A stretch of 34,327 nucleotides of DNA from Kangiella sp. (GTDB lineage: Bacteria; Pseudomonadota; Gammaproteobacteria; Enterobacterales; Kangiellaceae): positions 1 through 34,327 of the forward strand of contig NZ_JABURJ010000101.1 of NCBI RefSeq assembly GCF_014762745.1, read 5' to 3'. The notes under the pieces are model-generated. The model saw nothing but the letters and a program-made list of their open reading frames with translations. It had not been told where the DNA came from and ran no database searches. Below are positions 8,055 to 17,130 of this stretch, piece after piece. The position numbers and the translations under genes were made by a program. How positions within the stretch are numbered: position 1 is the stretch's first letter; each line of letters opens with the position of its first letter.

Positions 8055-9515
8055 ATGGTTGATTCGTCGGACAGACAACCGAGTATGCTACAGGCCTTAG
8101 TGCCTGTAGTTTTTTTGATTGTACTGCTATTTTTCTCAGTCAAATTATTTGGCAGCGACTCGTCTTATGGGGCGAATCAGATTGCCCTGATTTTAAGTGC
8201 TGCAATTGCGGTTCTTATTGGCTTGTTCAATGGACAAACCTGGAAGGAACTTGAGGCGGGTATCGTTGATGGTATCAGTTTGGCGATGGGAGCCATGTTG
8301 ATCTTGTTAATGGTAGGTTCCTTAATTGGCACCTGGATTCTGGCAGGTACGGTGCCGACCATGATTTATTATGGCCTGCAGATCCTGTCGCCCGATTATT
8401 TCTATGTGGCAAGCTGTATTATCTGTGCCATTGTTGCTGTAAGTATTGGTAGCTCCTGGACTACTGCTGGTACAGTCGGTATAGGCCTGATTGGTATAGC
8501 ACAAGGGTTGGGGCTAGATCCTGCGATTACCGCTGGTGCTATCATTTCGGGAGCCTATTTTGGTGATAAAATGTCACCGCTATCTGACACCACTAACCTT
8601 GCTCCAGCAGTTACTGGTACGGATTTGTTCACCCATATCCGCCACATGGTCTGGACCACTACACCATCCTTAATTATCGCGTTAATACTGTTCACTTATT
8701 TCGGTTTAACCAGCGATATTCCGGCTGAAAACCTTGAGCTGGAATCCACCCTGGCCTTGCTTGATGCTAACTTCAATATCACCCTCTGGTCATTGATTCC
8801 GTTGGTGGCAGTTTTTGCCATGGCCATCAAAAAAGTGCCGGCAGTAGCTACCATCCTGATTGGTGCTTTATTAGGTGGCTTGTTTGCTATGCTGACTCAG
8901 GGCGATGTGATTGCTAAATTTGTTAATAACTCTGATTTGTCAGCGGCGATGCAATATGTCTCAGCAGTGTGGACTGCAATGTTCAGCGGCTTTTCGATTA
9001 GCACTGGCGATGAAATCTTTGATGGCCTGTTAAGTCGTGGCGGCATGACCAGCATGTTGAATACGGTTTGGCTGATTATTTGTGCCATGAGTTTTGGCGC
9101 AGCAATGGAGAAAACCGGTCTACTACATAAATTGGTCTACTCGATTATTGGTATGGCCAAGTCCACAGGTTCCTTAATCGGTTCAGTACTTCTGACCTGT
9201 ATCGGCATGAATGTCATTGCCGCCGATCAGTACATTGCGATTGTACTTCCTGGTCGCATGTATCGAGCGGAATTCAAACGTCGTGGATTAGATGCCAAAA
9301 ACCTGTCAAGAACGCTGGAAGATGCTGGCACCATCACTTCACCGCTGATTCCATGGAATACCTGCGGTGCTTATATGGCGGCCACGCTTGGCGTTGCTAC
9401 TGGTGCTTATTGGATTTATGCCTTCTTTAATCTGGTCAATCCGATAGTTTCCTTTATTTATGGCCTGTTGAACTTTAAAATAGCCAAGCATGACGAGGCT
9501 AACGACGCTATTTAA
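8055..9515 (+). CDS. nhaC: Na+/H+ antiporter of the NhaC family
   Basis: Inner-membrane Na+/H+ antiporter that would expel Na+ brought in by symporters. Of 486 residues most are hydrophobic. The family motif GDKMSPLSDTTNLAPA begins near D171, and SIGSSWTTAGTVG and MNVIAADQY are also typical of NhaC. GTAGGA lies before the ATG at 8055. It follows the amidohydrolase pair by 56 bp and its 3' end overlaps the next gene by 26 bp, which points to cotranscription. Some NhaC-like proteins exchange other substrates (for example malate/lactate with Na+), so transport specificity remains open. The pairing with an NSS Na+ symporter in one run makes a sodium cycle plausible. Confidence 0.87.
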   Translation: MVDSSDRQPSMLQALVPVVFLIVLLFFSVKLFGSDSSYGANQIALILSAAIAVLIGLFNGQTWKELEAGIVDGISLAMGAMLILLMVGSLIGTWILAGTVPTMIYYGLQILSPDYFYVASCIICAIVAVSIGSSWTTAGTVGIGLIGIAQGLGLDPAITAGAIISGAYFGDKMSPLSDTTNLAPAVTGTDLFTHIRHMVWTTTPSLIIALILFTYFGLTSDIPAENLELESTLALLDANFNITLWSLIPLVAVFAMAIKKVPAVATILIGALLGGLFAMLTQGDVIAKFVNNSDLSAAMQYVSAVWTAMFSGFSISTGDEIFDGLLSRGGMTSMLNTVWLIICAMSFGAAMEKTGLLHKLVYSIIGMAKSTGSLIGSVLLTCIGMNVIAADQYIAIVLPGRMYRAEFKRRGLDAKNLSRTLEDAGTITSPLIPWNTCGAYMAATLGVATGAYWIYAFFNLVNPIVSFIYGLLNFKIAKHDEANDAI

Positions 9516-10944
9516 ATATCGGTTATTTCAGTTCTGTGTATTATTACTCGCAGTTGTAGCCCTATTGTGGCTGGGACTGCGAGAAACCTCTCCAGACTAT
9601 CGTTGGGATACAGCAACCCTCAAACCTTTCAAGCAGTGGTATCAAATCAACTGGCATAACCAGGCTGTTGGTCGAGCCAGCGTTGAATTGAAAAAGAAGG
9701 ATCAACAGTTCACGGTGATTGAAAGTGATTATCTGGAAGGGCGTGTGCAGGGCCGTCGTTTTCAGTTTCGTTACATTCGTGAATTAGATTTTTCCAGTAG
9801 AGCTCCCTACGAACTTATTGGCGGAAGGCTTTATACAGAAGAGCCACAACTGACCGTCGAATCAACTTTTAGCAATGACGAACAGCTCCAGCTTAAAGAA
9901 AAGCGCAATGGCCAGCTTTATGAGAAGTCATTCACCCACGTCGAATACACTTTACAAGATTATTTCCGGATTCCCAGTTTAATTGAGCGTGGATCGATTC
10001 CCAGCGAGAGCTTTGAAAATAAGACCTTGAACACACAGACCTTCAAGGTTGAAACCAGTCGCTATCAGGTTCTAAAAAACAAAGCTTATCAATCCTATAT
10101 CGCTTTACAGCAACAGCATCCGAGTAATGAAGTGAGCTGGCATAGAATGGCGAAAGACGGTGTTTATAAGCTGCATGCTTTTGCCAATGGTATGGAGTAT
10201 GTGGCCAGTTCGCGTCGGGTAACACTTAACCCTGAAATGCAAAGCGATCTGTACCTGAATAGCGGCGTTGTAGTCGACAAACCCTTAGGTGCAGCAAATC
10301 AGATAAAGAGTTTAACCCTTAGTGTGCAGAATGGTGAGCTGGACTGGTTTGAGCATCATCCAGCGGTCACCATCAATGCGGCCAGGGACACCATTCAATT
10401 AAGTTCCGGTAGTAGATACAAAGCTTCGAGCAAAGATATGGAGCACTTTAAGGCTGGCAGACAGTCGCTGAACCCGATTGCGCGTACTCTTGCTTTGCAA
10501 GCCGTTGCTGATTTGGACAGTGACTGGCAGAAGGTGCAACAACTGGTGGGATATGTCTATGACTATCTCAATTACCAACCAGTGCCAGCCGGGTTTAATA
10601 TTGACGACATTCTGCAAAATAAAATTGGCGACTGCACCGAATACAGCCAGTTATTAATTGAAATGTTGTCGGCAGCAAACATAGCTGCGCGGGAGGTCAA
10701 TGGTCTGGTTTATCTGGGCGATCATGAAAAGCGCTTTGGTGGTCATGTCTGGGTTGAAGTCCTGATTGACGACCATTGGGTGGCGGTTGATCCAACCTGG
10801 AATTTGCTGGAAGTTACCAGTACCCATATTCCTGTAGCCATCAACCTGGACATTGAATCACTCGATACCAATCAACGATTTGCTTTTAAGCTCGAAGAAA
10901 TCCACTATAAGTCCAAAAGCAAAGAAGACTCTAAAAGGTTATAG
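9490..10944 (+). CDS. Membrane-anchored transglutaminase-like cysteine protease/peptidase domain protein
   Basis: 484 residues with one N-terminal membrane helix (about residues 12-30, [15 protein letters not shown]), then a periplasmic region of unknown fold, and a C-terminal transglutaminase-like domain. The catalytic triad is readable: C382 in GDCTEYS, H419 in GGHVWVE, D434 in VDPTWN. Bacterial members of this superfamily are usually proteases or amidases rather than cross-linking enzymes. The ATG at 9490 overlaps the nhaC end by 26 bp; no better start preserves the membrane helix, although the ribosome-binding site is weak. The next gene begins 2 bp after its stop. Role unknown; its position suggests peptide processing at the outer face of the inner membrane. 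Confidence 0.82.
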   Translation: MTRLTTLFKYRLFQFCVLLLAVVALLWLGLRETSPDYRWDTATLKPFKQWYQINWHNQAVGRASVELKKKDQQFTVIESDYLEGRVQGRRFQFRYIRELDFSSRAPYELIGGRLYTEEPQLTVESTFSNDEQLQLKEKRNGQLYEKSFTHVEYTLQDYFRIPSLIERGSIPSESFENKTLNTQTFKVETSRYQVLKNKAYQSYIALQQQHPSNEVSWHRMAKDGVYKLHAFANGMEYVASSRRVTLNPEMQSDLYLNSGVVVDKPLGAANQIKSLTLSVQNGELDWFEHHPAVTINAARDTIQLSSGSRYKASSKDMEHFKAGRQSLNPIARTLALQAVADLDSDWQKVQQLVGYVYDYLNYQPVPAGFNIDDILQNKIGDCTEYSQLLIEMLSAANIAAREVNGLVYLGDHEKRFGGHVWVEVLIDDHWVAVDPTWNLLEVTSTHIPVAINLDIESLDTNQRFAFKLEEIHYKSKSKEDSKRL

Positions 10945-10945
10945 A

Positions 10946-11812
10946 ATGACAAAACAGTTTTACTCAATTTTAGGCAATTCACAGAAGCTTGATGGCGGTG
11001 CCATGTTTGGTAATGCGCCTAAGGCGTTATGGCAGCGATGGGTTGAGGTGGATGACCAAAACCGTATCGATTTGGTTTGCCGTGCCTTACTGGTCAAAGA
11101 TGGTGATAAAACCATACTCTTCGAGACCGGTATCGGTGCTTTTTTCGAGCCTAAGTTTAAAGATCGCTATGGTGTGCAGGAAGATGAGCATGTGCTACTG
11201 AAATCCTTGGCTGAGGCGGGCGTGAGCCATGAGGATATTGATATTCTGGTTTTATCGCACCTGCACTTTGACCATGCAGGAGGCCTGCTAAGCCAATGGC
11301 AGGATGGCAAAGAGCCTGAGTTACTGTTTCCAAATGCTGAATTTATTATCGGCAAGGAGGCCTGGGAACGTGCTAAAAATCCACATCCTCGCGACAAAGC
11401 TTCATTTATTCCTGGGCTTACGGATAGGCTCGAGCAAACGGGCCGCCTCCATCTGATTGAGGGTGAGCATAGTGATTTGCTCGGTGATGACTACCGATTC
11501 TTTGTTTCGAACGGCCATACCCCGGGTATGTTACTGACCGAGATTAGCACAGAGCAGGGGCCTGTGGTGTTTGCTGCAGATTTGATTCCAGGTGTTCCCT
11601 GGGTTCATTTACCAATTACCATGGGTTATGACCGTTTCCCGGAAAATCTGATTGAGGAAAAGAAGCTATTGCTGGATCGTCTTATCAAGGAAGAAGGCTA
11701 CCTTTACTTTACTCATGACCCAGAAACTTGCCTCGGAAAGGTCACAACCGACGAAAAAGGACGCTTTACTACCAAAGATAATCTAAAGGAAATTGTTAAC
11801 AGAGCGATGTAA
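10946..11812 (+). CDS. Metallo-beta-lactamase-fold hydrolase
   Basis: MBL-fold metallohydrolase of 288 residues, without a signal peptide, so cytoplasmic. The zinc-binding motif HLHFDH is at residues 105-110, with H191 (NGHTPG), D212 (AADLIPG) and H257 (FTHDPE) completing a dinuclear site. This order resembles lactonase-type and general MBL hydrolases rather than glyoxalase II. An open frame extends upstream to a TTG at 10853 inside the transglutaminase-like gene. The ATG at 10946 is better: AAAAGG lies 7 bases before it, it starts one base after the previous stop, and the protein then begins in the usual way for the family. Substrate unknown. It is the last gene of the 3848-11812 run. Confidence 0.87.
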   Translation: MTKQFYSILGNSQKLDGGAMFGNAPKALWQRWVEVDDQNRIDLVCRALLVKDGDKTILFETGIGAFFEPKFKDRYGVQEDEHVLLKSLAEAGVSHEDIDILVLSHLHFDHAGGLLSQWQDGKEPELLFPNAEFIIGKEAWERAKNPHPRDKASFIPGLTDRLEQTGRLHLIEGEHSDLLGDDYRFFVSNGHTPGMLLTEISTEQGPVVFAADLIPGVPWVHLPITMGYDRFPENLIEEKKLLLDRLIKEEGYLYFTHDPETCLGKVTTDEKGRFTTKDNLKEIVNRAM

Positions 11813-12012
11813 CTCATTGTTTATATGTAGTCTTATTCTAAATTAGCAAAATTGCATAAAAAATCATCAATTGGGTTGAACTTTATTCATGACAGCTGTT
11901 CAAAATATATACGAAAAGCAATGAAGCAGTCTTGGCTAGATGCGAAATTGTGGATTTGTTTTTCTGGTTGTCATTGTCACTTCTCTTTTTATGAGTAATT
12001 ATTTCCTCATAA
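11813..12012 (+). other. Gap of 275 bp: no gene, possible 3' UTR or small RNA
   Basis: No convincing coding sequence. The 3' part holds a stem TTATGAG (11989-11995)/CTCATAA (12006-12012) directly abutting the terminator at 12013-12037, a tandem-hairpin end common in small RNAs. A short inverted repeat TTGAAC/GTTCAA spans 11876-11903. I see no good sigma-70 promoter, so a long 3' UTR of the upstream run is equally possible. Confidence 0.3.
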
Positions 12013-12037
12013 GGGCCATGTAAATGGCCCTTTTTTT
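12013..12037 (+). terminator. Rho-independent terminator before the alpha/beta hydrolase
   Basis: GGGCCAT, loop GTAA, ATGGCCC, then seven T. It lies about 200 bp after the MBL gene and 50 bp before the next start. Confidence 0.9.
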
Positions 12038-12087
12038 ATGCGCTATGGTATTCTTTGGCAAGATAAATTATGAAGAGTTAATCATCC

Positions 12088-12954
12088 ATGCACGTCAAAT
12101 TTGATCAAGAGTATCACTTTCAAATTCATCACAATAAAGTTGCTGTTCTCGAGTGGGGCGACCCCAAGGCTGAGCCAATTCTTTGTTTACATGGCTGGCT
12201 CGATAATGCGGCGACTTTTCATTATCTGGCGCCTTTTCTGGCTGACAAATATCGATTGATTGCTATTGAGTTTCCTGGTCACGGCCAGTCCGAGCACCTT
12301 TCGGAAGATGCTGACTATCAGTTTGTATCCGGTATTTCGATCATTGATGGCGCCTTGGATGTGCTGCATATCGACAAGTGTCATATTCTCGGTCACTCGA
12401 TGGGTGCCGCATTAGCCATGATATATGCAGGTGCCGTTCCTAATCGAGTGAAAAGCCTGATTTCAATTGATGCGCTTGGTCCCTTTATCTCAACACCTGA
12501 ACAAACCATAGAGCAACTGGCACAGGCAATCGAGCAACGCAAAGCCAAACGCAGTCAAAAGCGCTATTTTAATTCGATTGAAGAAGCAGCCAATGCGCGC
12601 GCTCAGGTCAGTGAGCTAAGCGCAGACACATTGTTACCGCTTATTGAACGTGGTGTGACCCTTTGTGACCGCGGTTATCAATGGTCAAGCGATGCTCGCT
12701 TAAAAAATGCCTCCTGGATTCGTATGACGGAGCCACAACTGGAAGCGTTGATGAACAATGTTGCCGCCGAAGTTCTCTTCATTCGTGGCAAGCAGGGTAT
12801 GTTGCAGGAAAAGCCGGCCATCGAAAAAAGGCTATCTTATCTGAAAAACTCAGAATGGATTGATCTCGATGGAGGCCATCATTTGCACATGGAGCACCCT
12901 GAAGAGGTGGCTCAGACTATTCTTAAGTTCTGGGCAAAATTTAATCAGAGCTAA
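12088..12954 (+). CDS. Alpha/beta hydrolase
   Basis: 288-residue cytoplasmic serine hydrolase of the alpha/beta fold. The oxyanion region LCLHGWLDNAATF is near residues 30-42. The nucleophile elbow GHSMGAA places S104, and H264 in DGGHHLHMEHPE is the catalytic histidine. The acid residue expected between them is not obvious, because the usual GxxD strand reads FIRGKQGML. The overall layout is like SERHL/MEST-type hydrolases of Proteobacteria, which have no settled substrate. A GAAGAG lies upstream of the ATG. It stands alone: a terminator lies upstream and 387 bp separate it from fadD. Confidence 0.88.
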   Translation: MHVKFDQEYHFQIHHNKVAVLEWGDPKAEPILCLHGWLDNAATFHYLAPFLADKYRLIAIEFPGHGQSEHLSEDADYQFVSGISIIDGALDVLHIDKCHILGHSMGAALAMIYAGAVPNRVKSLISIDALGPFISTPEQTIEQLAQAIEQRKAKRSQKRYFNSIEEAANARAQVSELSADTLLPLIERGVTLCDRGYQWSSDARLKNASWIRMTEPQLEALMNNVAAEVLFIRGKQGMLQEKPAIEKRLSYLKNSEWIDLDGGHHLHMEHPEEVAQTILKFWAKFNQS

Positions 12955-13064
12955 CACGGATAGATTAAAGTATCGGCTAAAATAGGCGAACGGGGCGTTA
13001 AAAGTTGCCTTATTCGATACAATCGGTTACTTTTCTTGCCCATAAATTTAATTAATTAAAGTTA

Positions 13065-13327
13065 GGGTCTGTTGGCCTTTGCTGTTCGTTTTTGCAGCTG
13101 TTTGATTGGTTTTTATACGAGGCATCGCGTGTGAGGTGTAGTTATTCTCCATCCACGCGCGATAACACTGTAGAAAAGCCAAACAAACGTTACCCTTCGG
13201 GTTCAACCAAAAGCGCTCTGCTCTTTGTTGCTCGCCATTACCTTAGAATGCTAGGCTACATGACGAGCGTCGCGATCAGAACGCTTTTGGTTTGAACAAA
13301 AATTGAAAATCAAAGGTCAACAGACCC
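13065..13327 (+). mobile_element. MITE-like element with 17-bp terminal inverted repeats and TA flanks
   Basis: The left end GGGTCTGTTGGCCTTTG (13065-13081) and the right end CAAAGGTCAACAGACCC (13311-13327) are inverted repeats with one mismatch. Each end is flanked by TA (13063-13064 and 13328-13329), as expected for a TA target duplication of Tc1/mariner-IS630 or some IS5-group elements. The 263-bp interior has no transposase. It contains a large imperfect palindrome: 13201-13220 pairs with 13277-13297 over about 20 bp with one bulge and one mismatch, and a nested GCTCG/CGAGC lies in the loop. An open frame at 13092-13295 resembles no family I know. It ends 14 bp before the fadD start. Confidence 0.72.
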
Positions 13328-13341
13328 TATTAGGAAGCTAT

Positions 13342-15000
13342 ATGGAAAAAATCTGGTTAAAGCAATACCCAAAAGCGGTTCAGGAAACCATCGACCCTGA
13401 TCAGTATTCTAGCCTTCTAGCCATGTTCGATGAAAGTGTCGAGAAGTTTGGTGATAGACCGGCAGTGACTAACTTGGGTGTCACCTTAACCTACCGTGAG
13501 CTTGACCAGAAAGCTCGTGACTTTGCTTCCTATCTGCAAAATGGGCTTGGATTGCAAAAGGGCGACAAGCTGGCGCTGATGATGCCAAACTTGCTGCAAT
13601 ATCCTGTCTGTTTATTTGGTGCATTCCGTGCCGGACTTGCTGTAGTTAATGTTAATCCACTTTATACGCCCCGTGAGCTTGAGCATCAGCTCAATGACAG
13701 CGAGGCTAATGCCATCGTCATTCTTGCCAATTTCGGTGATACTCTCGAGAAGGTGGTAGATAAAACTGCGCTAAAACACATCATTGTCACCCAGGTTGGT
13801 GATATGTGTCCTCAGCCTAAGCGTTTTATCGTCAATTTCGTGGTTAAGTACATCAAGAAGATGGTACCCAGCTTTAAGCTCGATCAGTCACATAGTTTCG
13901 TTGAAGCCATGCAAAAAGGTGCGGAGCAGAAGGTCAGCCCAGTTGAATTAACTTCAGATGATATTGCTTTTTTACAATATACAGGCGGCACAACGGGGGT
14001 TTCTAAGGGTGCGATATTGACTCATCGCAACATGGTTGCCAATGTGTTGCAGACTCACGCCTGGATGGGACCATTTCTGGATGAGGGGCAGGAGACCATC
14101 ATTACTGCGCTTCCCCTTTACCACATATTCTCTTTGTGTGTTAACTGTCTGCTGTTCGCTAAGGCGGGTGGTCATAATATCTATATTACTAATCCTCGTG
14201 ACATGAAGGATTTCTGTAAGACACTGAAGAAGTACCCATTCACCGCCATGACTGGCGTAAACACTTTGTTCAATGGCCTGTTAAATACACCAGCTTTCCG
14301 CGAATTAGATTTCAGCAAATTAAAGCTGTCAGTTGGCGGTGGCATGGCGGTTCAGAAGTCAGTAGCTGAGCGCTGGCAAGAGCTGACAAATACTCCATTG
14401 CTGGAAGGTTATGGACTGACAGAAACTTCGCCAGTGGTCAGTATGAACCCATTGGATCTCGAGTCTTATAATGGAACCATTGGCTTACCACTTCCCTCTA
14501 CTGATATTGAAATTCGAGATGAAGAGGGTAATGAAGTTGAAGTCGGCCAACCAGGGGAGCTTTGGGTCAAAGGCCCTCAAGTGATGCGAGGCTACCTCAA
14601 TCGTCCTAAAGAAACAGCTGAAGTGCTAAAAGACGATGGCTGGCTGGCAACCGGCGATATGGCTACTATTGATGAAAAGGGTTTTCTGCGTATTGTAGAT
14701 CGCAAGAAAGACATGATTCTGGTCTCAGGTTTTAACGTCTATCCAAACGAGATTGAAGACGTTGTAGCGCTTCATCCGGGCGTTTTGGAAGTTGCTGCCA
14801 TTGGCGAACCTGATGAAGTGAAAGGTGAGGTAGTGAAAGTTGTCGTCGTCAAAAAAGACAGCACCCTCACTGAAGATGACGTCATCAAGCATACTCGCGA
14901 ACATTTAACTGGCTACAAGATCCCTAAAGTGGTCGAGTTCCGAGAAGAGCTTCCAAAAAGTAATGTTGGTAAAATCCTTCGTAAAGAACTTCGTAAATAA
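13342..15000 (+). CDS. fadD: Long-chain fatty acid--CoA ligase FadD
   Basis: Activates long-chain fatty acids to acyl-CoA with ATP, at the inner face of the membrane, for beta-oxidation. The start [10 protein letters not shown] closely follows E. coli FadD (MKKVWLNRYP). The ATP/AMP motif [12 protein letters not shown] begins at Y213 and GYGLTETSP carries E361, the same numbering as the E. coli enzyme. The fatty-acyl-CoA signature region [11 protein letters not shown] and the C-terminal lysine region ([14 protein letters not shown]) are intact. The open frame extends back to 13303 inside the MITE-like element, but the ATG at 13342 with AGGA at 13332-13335 gives the family length (552 residues). 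The inserted element therefore separates the gene from any older promoter. rnd follows at 45 bp, as in E. coli. Confidence 0.96.
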   Translation: MEKIWLKQYPKAVQETIDPDQYSSLLAMFDESVEKFGDRPAVTNLGVTLTYRELDQKARDFASYLQNGLGLQKGDKLALMMPNLLQYPVCLFGAFRAGLAVVNVNPLYTPRELEHQLNDSEANAIVILANFGDTLEKVVDKTALKHIIVTQVGDMCPQPKRFIVNFVVKYIKKMVPSFKLDQSHSFVEAMQKGAEQKVSPVELTSDDIAFLQYTGGTTGVSKGAILTHRNMVANVLQTHAWMGPFLDEGQETIITALPLYHIFSLCVNCLLFAKAGGHNIYITNPRDMKDFCKTLKKYPFTAMTGVNTLFNGLLNTPAFRELDFSKLKLSVGGGMAVQKSVAERWQELTNTPLLEGYGLTETSPVVSMNPLDLESYNGTIGLPLPSTDIEIRDEEGNEVEVGQPGELWVKGPQVMRGYLNRPKETAEVLKDDGWLATGDMATIDEKGFLRIVDRKKDMILVSGFNVYPNEIEDVVALHPGVLEVAAIGEPDEVKGEVVKVVVVKKDSTLTEDDVIKHTREHLTGYKIPKVVEFREELPKSNVGKILRKELRK

Positions 15001-15010
15001 CCCTTTCCCA

Positions 15011-15032
15011 TGGCGCTCATAGATGAGCGCCA
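15011..15032 (+). promoter_or_regulatory. Perfect hairpin abutting the rnd ribosome-binding site
   Basis: TGGCGCTCAT and ATGAGCGCCA form a perfect 10-bp stem with an AG loop. There is no T run, so it is not a typical terminator. The last stem base, A15032, is the first base of the AGGAG (15032-15036) that serves the UUG start of rnd at 15045. It could control translation of rnd or mark an RNA-processing site between fadD and rnd. Confidence 0.55.
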
Positions 15033-15044
15033 GGAGCACATTAA

Positions 15045-16199
15045 TTGGCACGATTTCACTTAGAACAACACCAGGACTCAGTTCATGTCGAAACTGTTTT
15101 CAACGCTGAGCGCTTGCAGGAACTTTGTCAGTCCTGGCAAACGCTTGACTTTATCGCAGTAGACACAGAGTTCGACCGAACTAATACCTATTTTCATCGG
15201 CTGGCGCTCATCCAAATATACGATGGAGAAGAGGTCTACCTTATTGATCCTCTTGCCTTTGACGATATTTCTGCCTTAACCGATATTTTTAAAACGACTT
15301 CAGTCGTTAAAGCATTCCATAGCTGTAGCGAAGATCTGGAGGCACTTTATCATCAATATGGTTTTGAGCTGAATCAGGTTTTTGATACGCAGATCGCCGC
15401 CTCTTTAGATGGCATTGGATTAAGTGTTGGTTATGGCAGTATTGTTGAGCATTTTCTGAGCCTGGTACTTGATAAGGAACACACGAAAACTGATTGGCTA
15501 CAGAGGCCATTGAGCCAAGAACAGAAAGTTTATGCCGCACAGGATGTTCAATATCTTTTGCCTGTCTACTACCGACTACGAGATAGCCTGCTGGAAAAAG
15601 GGCTTTTTGAGTGCGTCATCGAAGACGTTAATAGTATTTTCTCGGCTATCATTCAGGCCGATGATTATTCGGAAGCCTATTTGAAAGTGAAGGGCGCTTT
15701 CCGATTAAATCAGTTTCAATTGAATCGCTTGCAGAAGTTAGCTCAATGGCGAGAAACTCTTGCTCGCGACAATAATATTCCTAAAACCTTTGTCTTTCGC
15801 GACCATCATTTGATTGAAGTCTGTCAGAAAGAAAAGACGACAATTAGCGACTTGCTTTCGATGGGCTGTAACCGCGGCAGTATTCGTAAGTATGGCGCCG
15901 AACTGATTCGCCAGATTGAGCTGGCCGACCAGGTTAGCAAAACAGAATGGCCAGAGCCTTTGCAGCCCTTTCACAAGATCCCACAAAGCAAAAAAATGTT
16001 CAGCGCCTTAAAGGCTGAGGTTGAGAATGTCAGCCAGGAGCACAATATTCCCGCTGAAGCTTTATGTAATCGCCGTCTGATCGAGTATTATATCAAGATG
16101 ACGCTTGGCTATAAGGGGCGACCAAACCGTTTCTGGAACAGCTGGCGTCAAAGTCTGCTGGAACAGCCATTCAAGCAGGCGATGCAGGAATTCCTTTAA
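15045..16199 (+). CDS. rnd: Ribonuclease D
   Basis: 3'-to-5' exoribonuclease of the DEDD family that trims tRNA precursors and other small stable RNAs. The DEDDy residues are all present: D40 and E42 (VDTEF), D97 (CSEDLEAL), and Y163 with D167 (YAAQD). Two HRDC-like regions follow (about residues 210-290 and 300-380). The 384 residues match the E. coli protein (375). The start is TTG at 15045 with AGGAG 8 bases upstream; E. coli rnd is also known to start with UUG. A hairpin touches this ribosome-binding site. The fadD-rnd order is the same as in E. coli. Its likely substrates include the tRNA-Asp precursor encoded about 1 kb downstream. Confidence 0.95.
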   Translation: MARFHLEQHQDSVHVETVFNAERLQELCQSWQTLDFIAVDTEFDRTNTYFHRLALIQIYDGEEVYLIDPLAFDDISALTDIFKTTSVVKAFHSCSEDLEALYHQYGFELNQVFDTQIAASLDGIGLSVGYGSIVEHFLSLVLDKEHTKTDWLQRPLSQEQKVYAAQDVQYLLPVYYRLRDSLLEKGLFECVIEDVNSIFSAIIQADDYSEAYLKVKGAFRLNQFQLNRLQKLAQWRETLARDNNIPKTFVFRDHHLIEVCQKEKTTISDLLSMGCNRGSIRKYGAELIRQIELADQVSKTEWPEPLQPFHKIPQSKKMFSALKAEVENVSQEHNIPAEALCNRRLIEYYIKMTLGYKGRPNRFWNSWRQSLLEQPFKQAMQEFL

Positions 16200-16241
16200 A
16201 GCCATAGGCAAGAACCAAACAAAATTTTTGAGAACACCGTT

Positions 16242-16508
16242 ATGATGTGCAGTATTTATAAAAGCGCCAAGAAACCTGATACCTATTTATATATTCCTTA
16301 CGACAGCAAGTTTGAAGACCTGCCCGAAGGCCTTATTCAAGTGTGGGGAACGCCAGAGCTGGTGATGCACCTTGATCTGGCCAAGCGTGAAACCCTTGCT
16401 CTATGTGATATCCAGGAAGTTACACAAAAGCTCGAAGAAGAGGGGTATTTCTTACAGATGCCACCGAGCGAAGAAGAAATAGCCCTGCTTATAGCTGGCA
16501 AGAAGTAA
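16242..16508 (+). CDS. ycgL: YcgL domain protein
   Basis: 88-residue cytoplasmic protein of the YcgL family: CSIYKSAKKPDTYLYIPY at the start and GYFLQMPPSEEE near the end match the E. coli protein (FCVIYRSSKRDQTYLYV, GYYLQLPPPPED). No enzymatic function is established. Two ATG codons are adjacent (16242, 16245); GAGAA at 16230-16234 suits the first slightly better. The next gene starts 2 bp after the stop, so ycgL and ycgN are cotranscribed, probably with rnd. Confidence 0.92.
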   Translation: MMCSIYKSAKKPDTYLYIPYDSKFEDLPEGLIQVWGTPELVMHLDLAKRETLALCDIQEVTQKLEEEGYFLQMPPSEEEIALLIAGKK

Positions 16509-16510
16509 GC

Positions 16511-16963
16511 ATGACGTTTGATAAGTTTTGGCTCACCACAGCGTTGAAGGATATGACCCACGAACAGTGGGAATCCCTTTGCGATGGTTGTGCCAAATGC
16601 TGCTGTGTTCAGTTTATTGATGATGACGATGATCTTTTGATGCAGACCGACGTGTCCTGCCAACTGCTCGATACCAATACTCTCCACTGCAAAGACTATC
16701 AAAACAGAACCTCAAAAGTACCTGACTGCGTTCAATTGACCGCAGATACGATACAGGAATACTTCTGGTTACCAGATACCTGTGCTTATCGCTTGGTAGC
16801 GGAGGGCAAAGACTTGCCCAGTTGGCACTATTTACTATCAGGAGACAAAGAGCTGGTGCATAAGAAAGGGCATAGCATCAAAGGAAAAGTCATCTCCGAA
16901 ACCAAGCTAACAGCAGAAGAAGTAGAGGATAGAATTATCTCCTGGATCCCGCTATCCGATTGA
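16511..16963 (+). CDS. ycgN: YcgN family cysteine-cluster protein (UPF0260)
   Basis: 150-residue protein of the YcgN/YkgJ cysteine-cluster group. The motif SLCDGCAKCC near residues 22-31, further Cys at SCQLL, HCKDY and DCVQL, and the WLPDTCAYRLVAEGKDLPSW block are conserved with E. coli YcgN. Clustered cysteines suggest metal binding, possibly zinc or iron-sulfur, but the role is not known. It starts 2 bp after ycgL. No terminator hairpin follows immediately, and the tRNA promoter lies 68 bp downstream. Confidence 0.92.
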   Translation: MTFDKFWLTTALKDMTHEQWESLCDGCAKCCCVQFIDDDDDLLMQTDVSCQLLDTNTLHCKDYQNRTSKVPDCVQLTADTIQEYFWLPDTCAYRLVAEGKDLPSWHYLLSGDKELVHKKGHSIKGKVISETKLTAEEVEDRIISWIPLSD

Positions 16964-17030
16964 AAAACAACCAAATTGGCTAGCATTTAAGCGCATTTTT
17001 AAAAAGTTAAATATTTTTCTAAAAAAGTTG

Positions 17031-17059
17031 TTGACCTACCCTAAGAACGACAGTAATAT
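17031..17059 (+). promoter_or_regulatory. Strong sigma-70 promoter for tRNA-Asp with GC-rich discriminator
   Basis: TTGACC (17031-17036) and TAATAT (17054-17059) are separated by exactly 17 bp. An A/T-rich tract at about 16996-17029 upstream resembles an UP element. The bases after the -10 box are GCGCTCCG, a GC-rich discriminator of the kind linked to stringent control of stable-RNA promoters. The tRNA begins about 65 bases after the expected start of transcription. Confidence 0.85.
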
Positions 17060-17130
17060 GCGCTCCGTCGACCGATGAGGTCACCAGCGAAACACCTGTT
17101 AAGACTCGTAAGAGACCTAACAAATACTGC

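Noticed and set aside
11991-12023. Short peptide MSNYFLIRAM before the 12013 terminator as an attenuator leader
   Set aside because: No codon bias for an amino acid and no biosynthetic gene follows; coincidence is likelier.
13092-13295. 67-residue open frame within the element upstream of fadD
   Set aside because: It runs through the internal palindrome, has no recognisable domain and no convincing ribosome-binding site. Best explained by the repeat structure.
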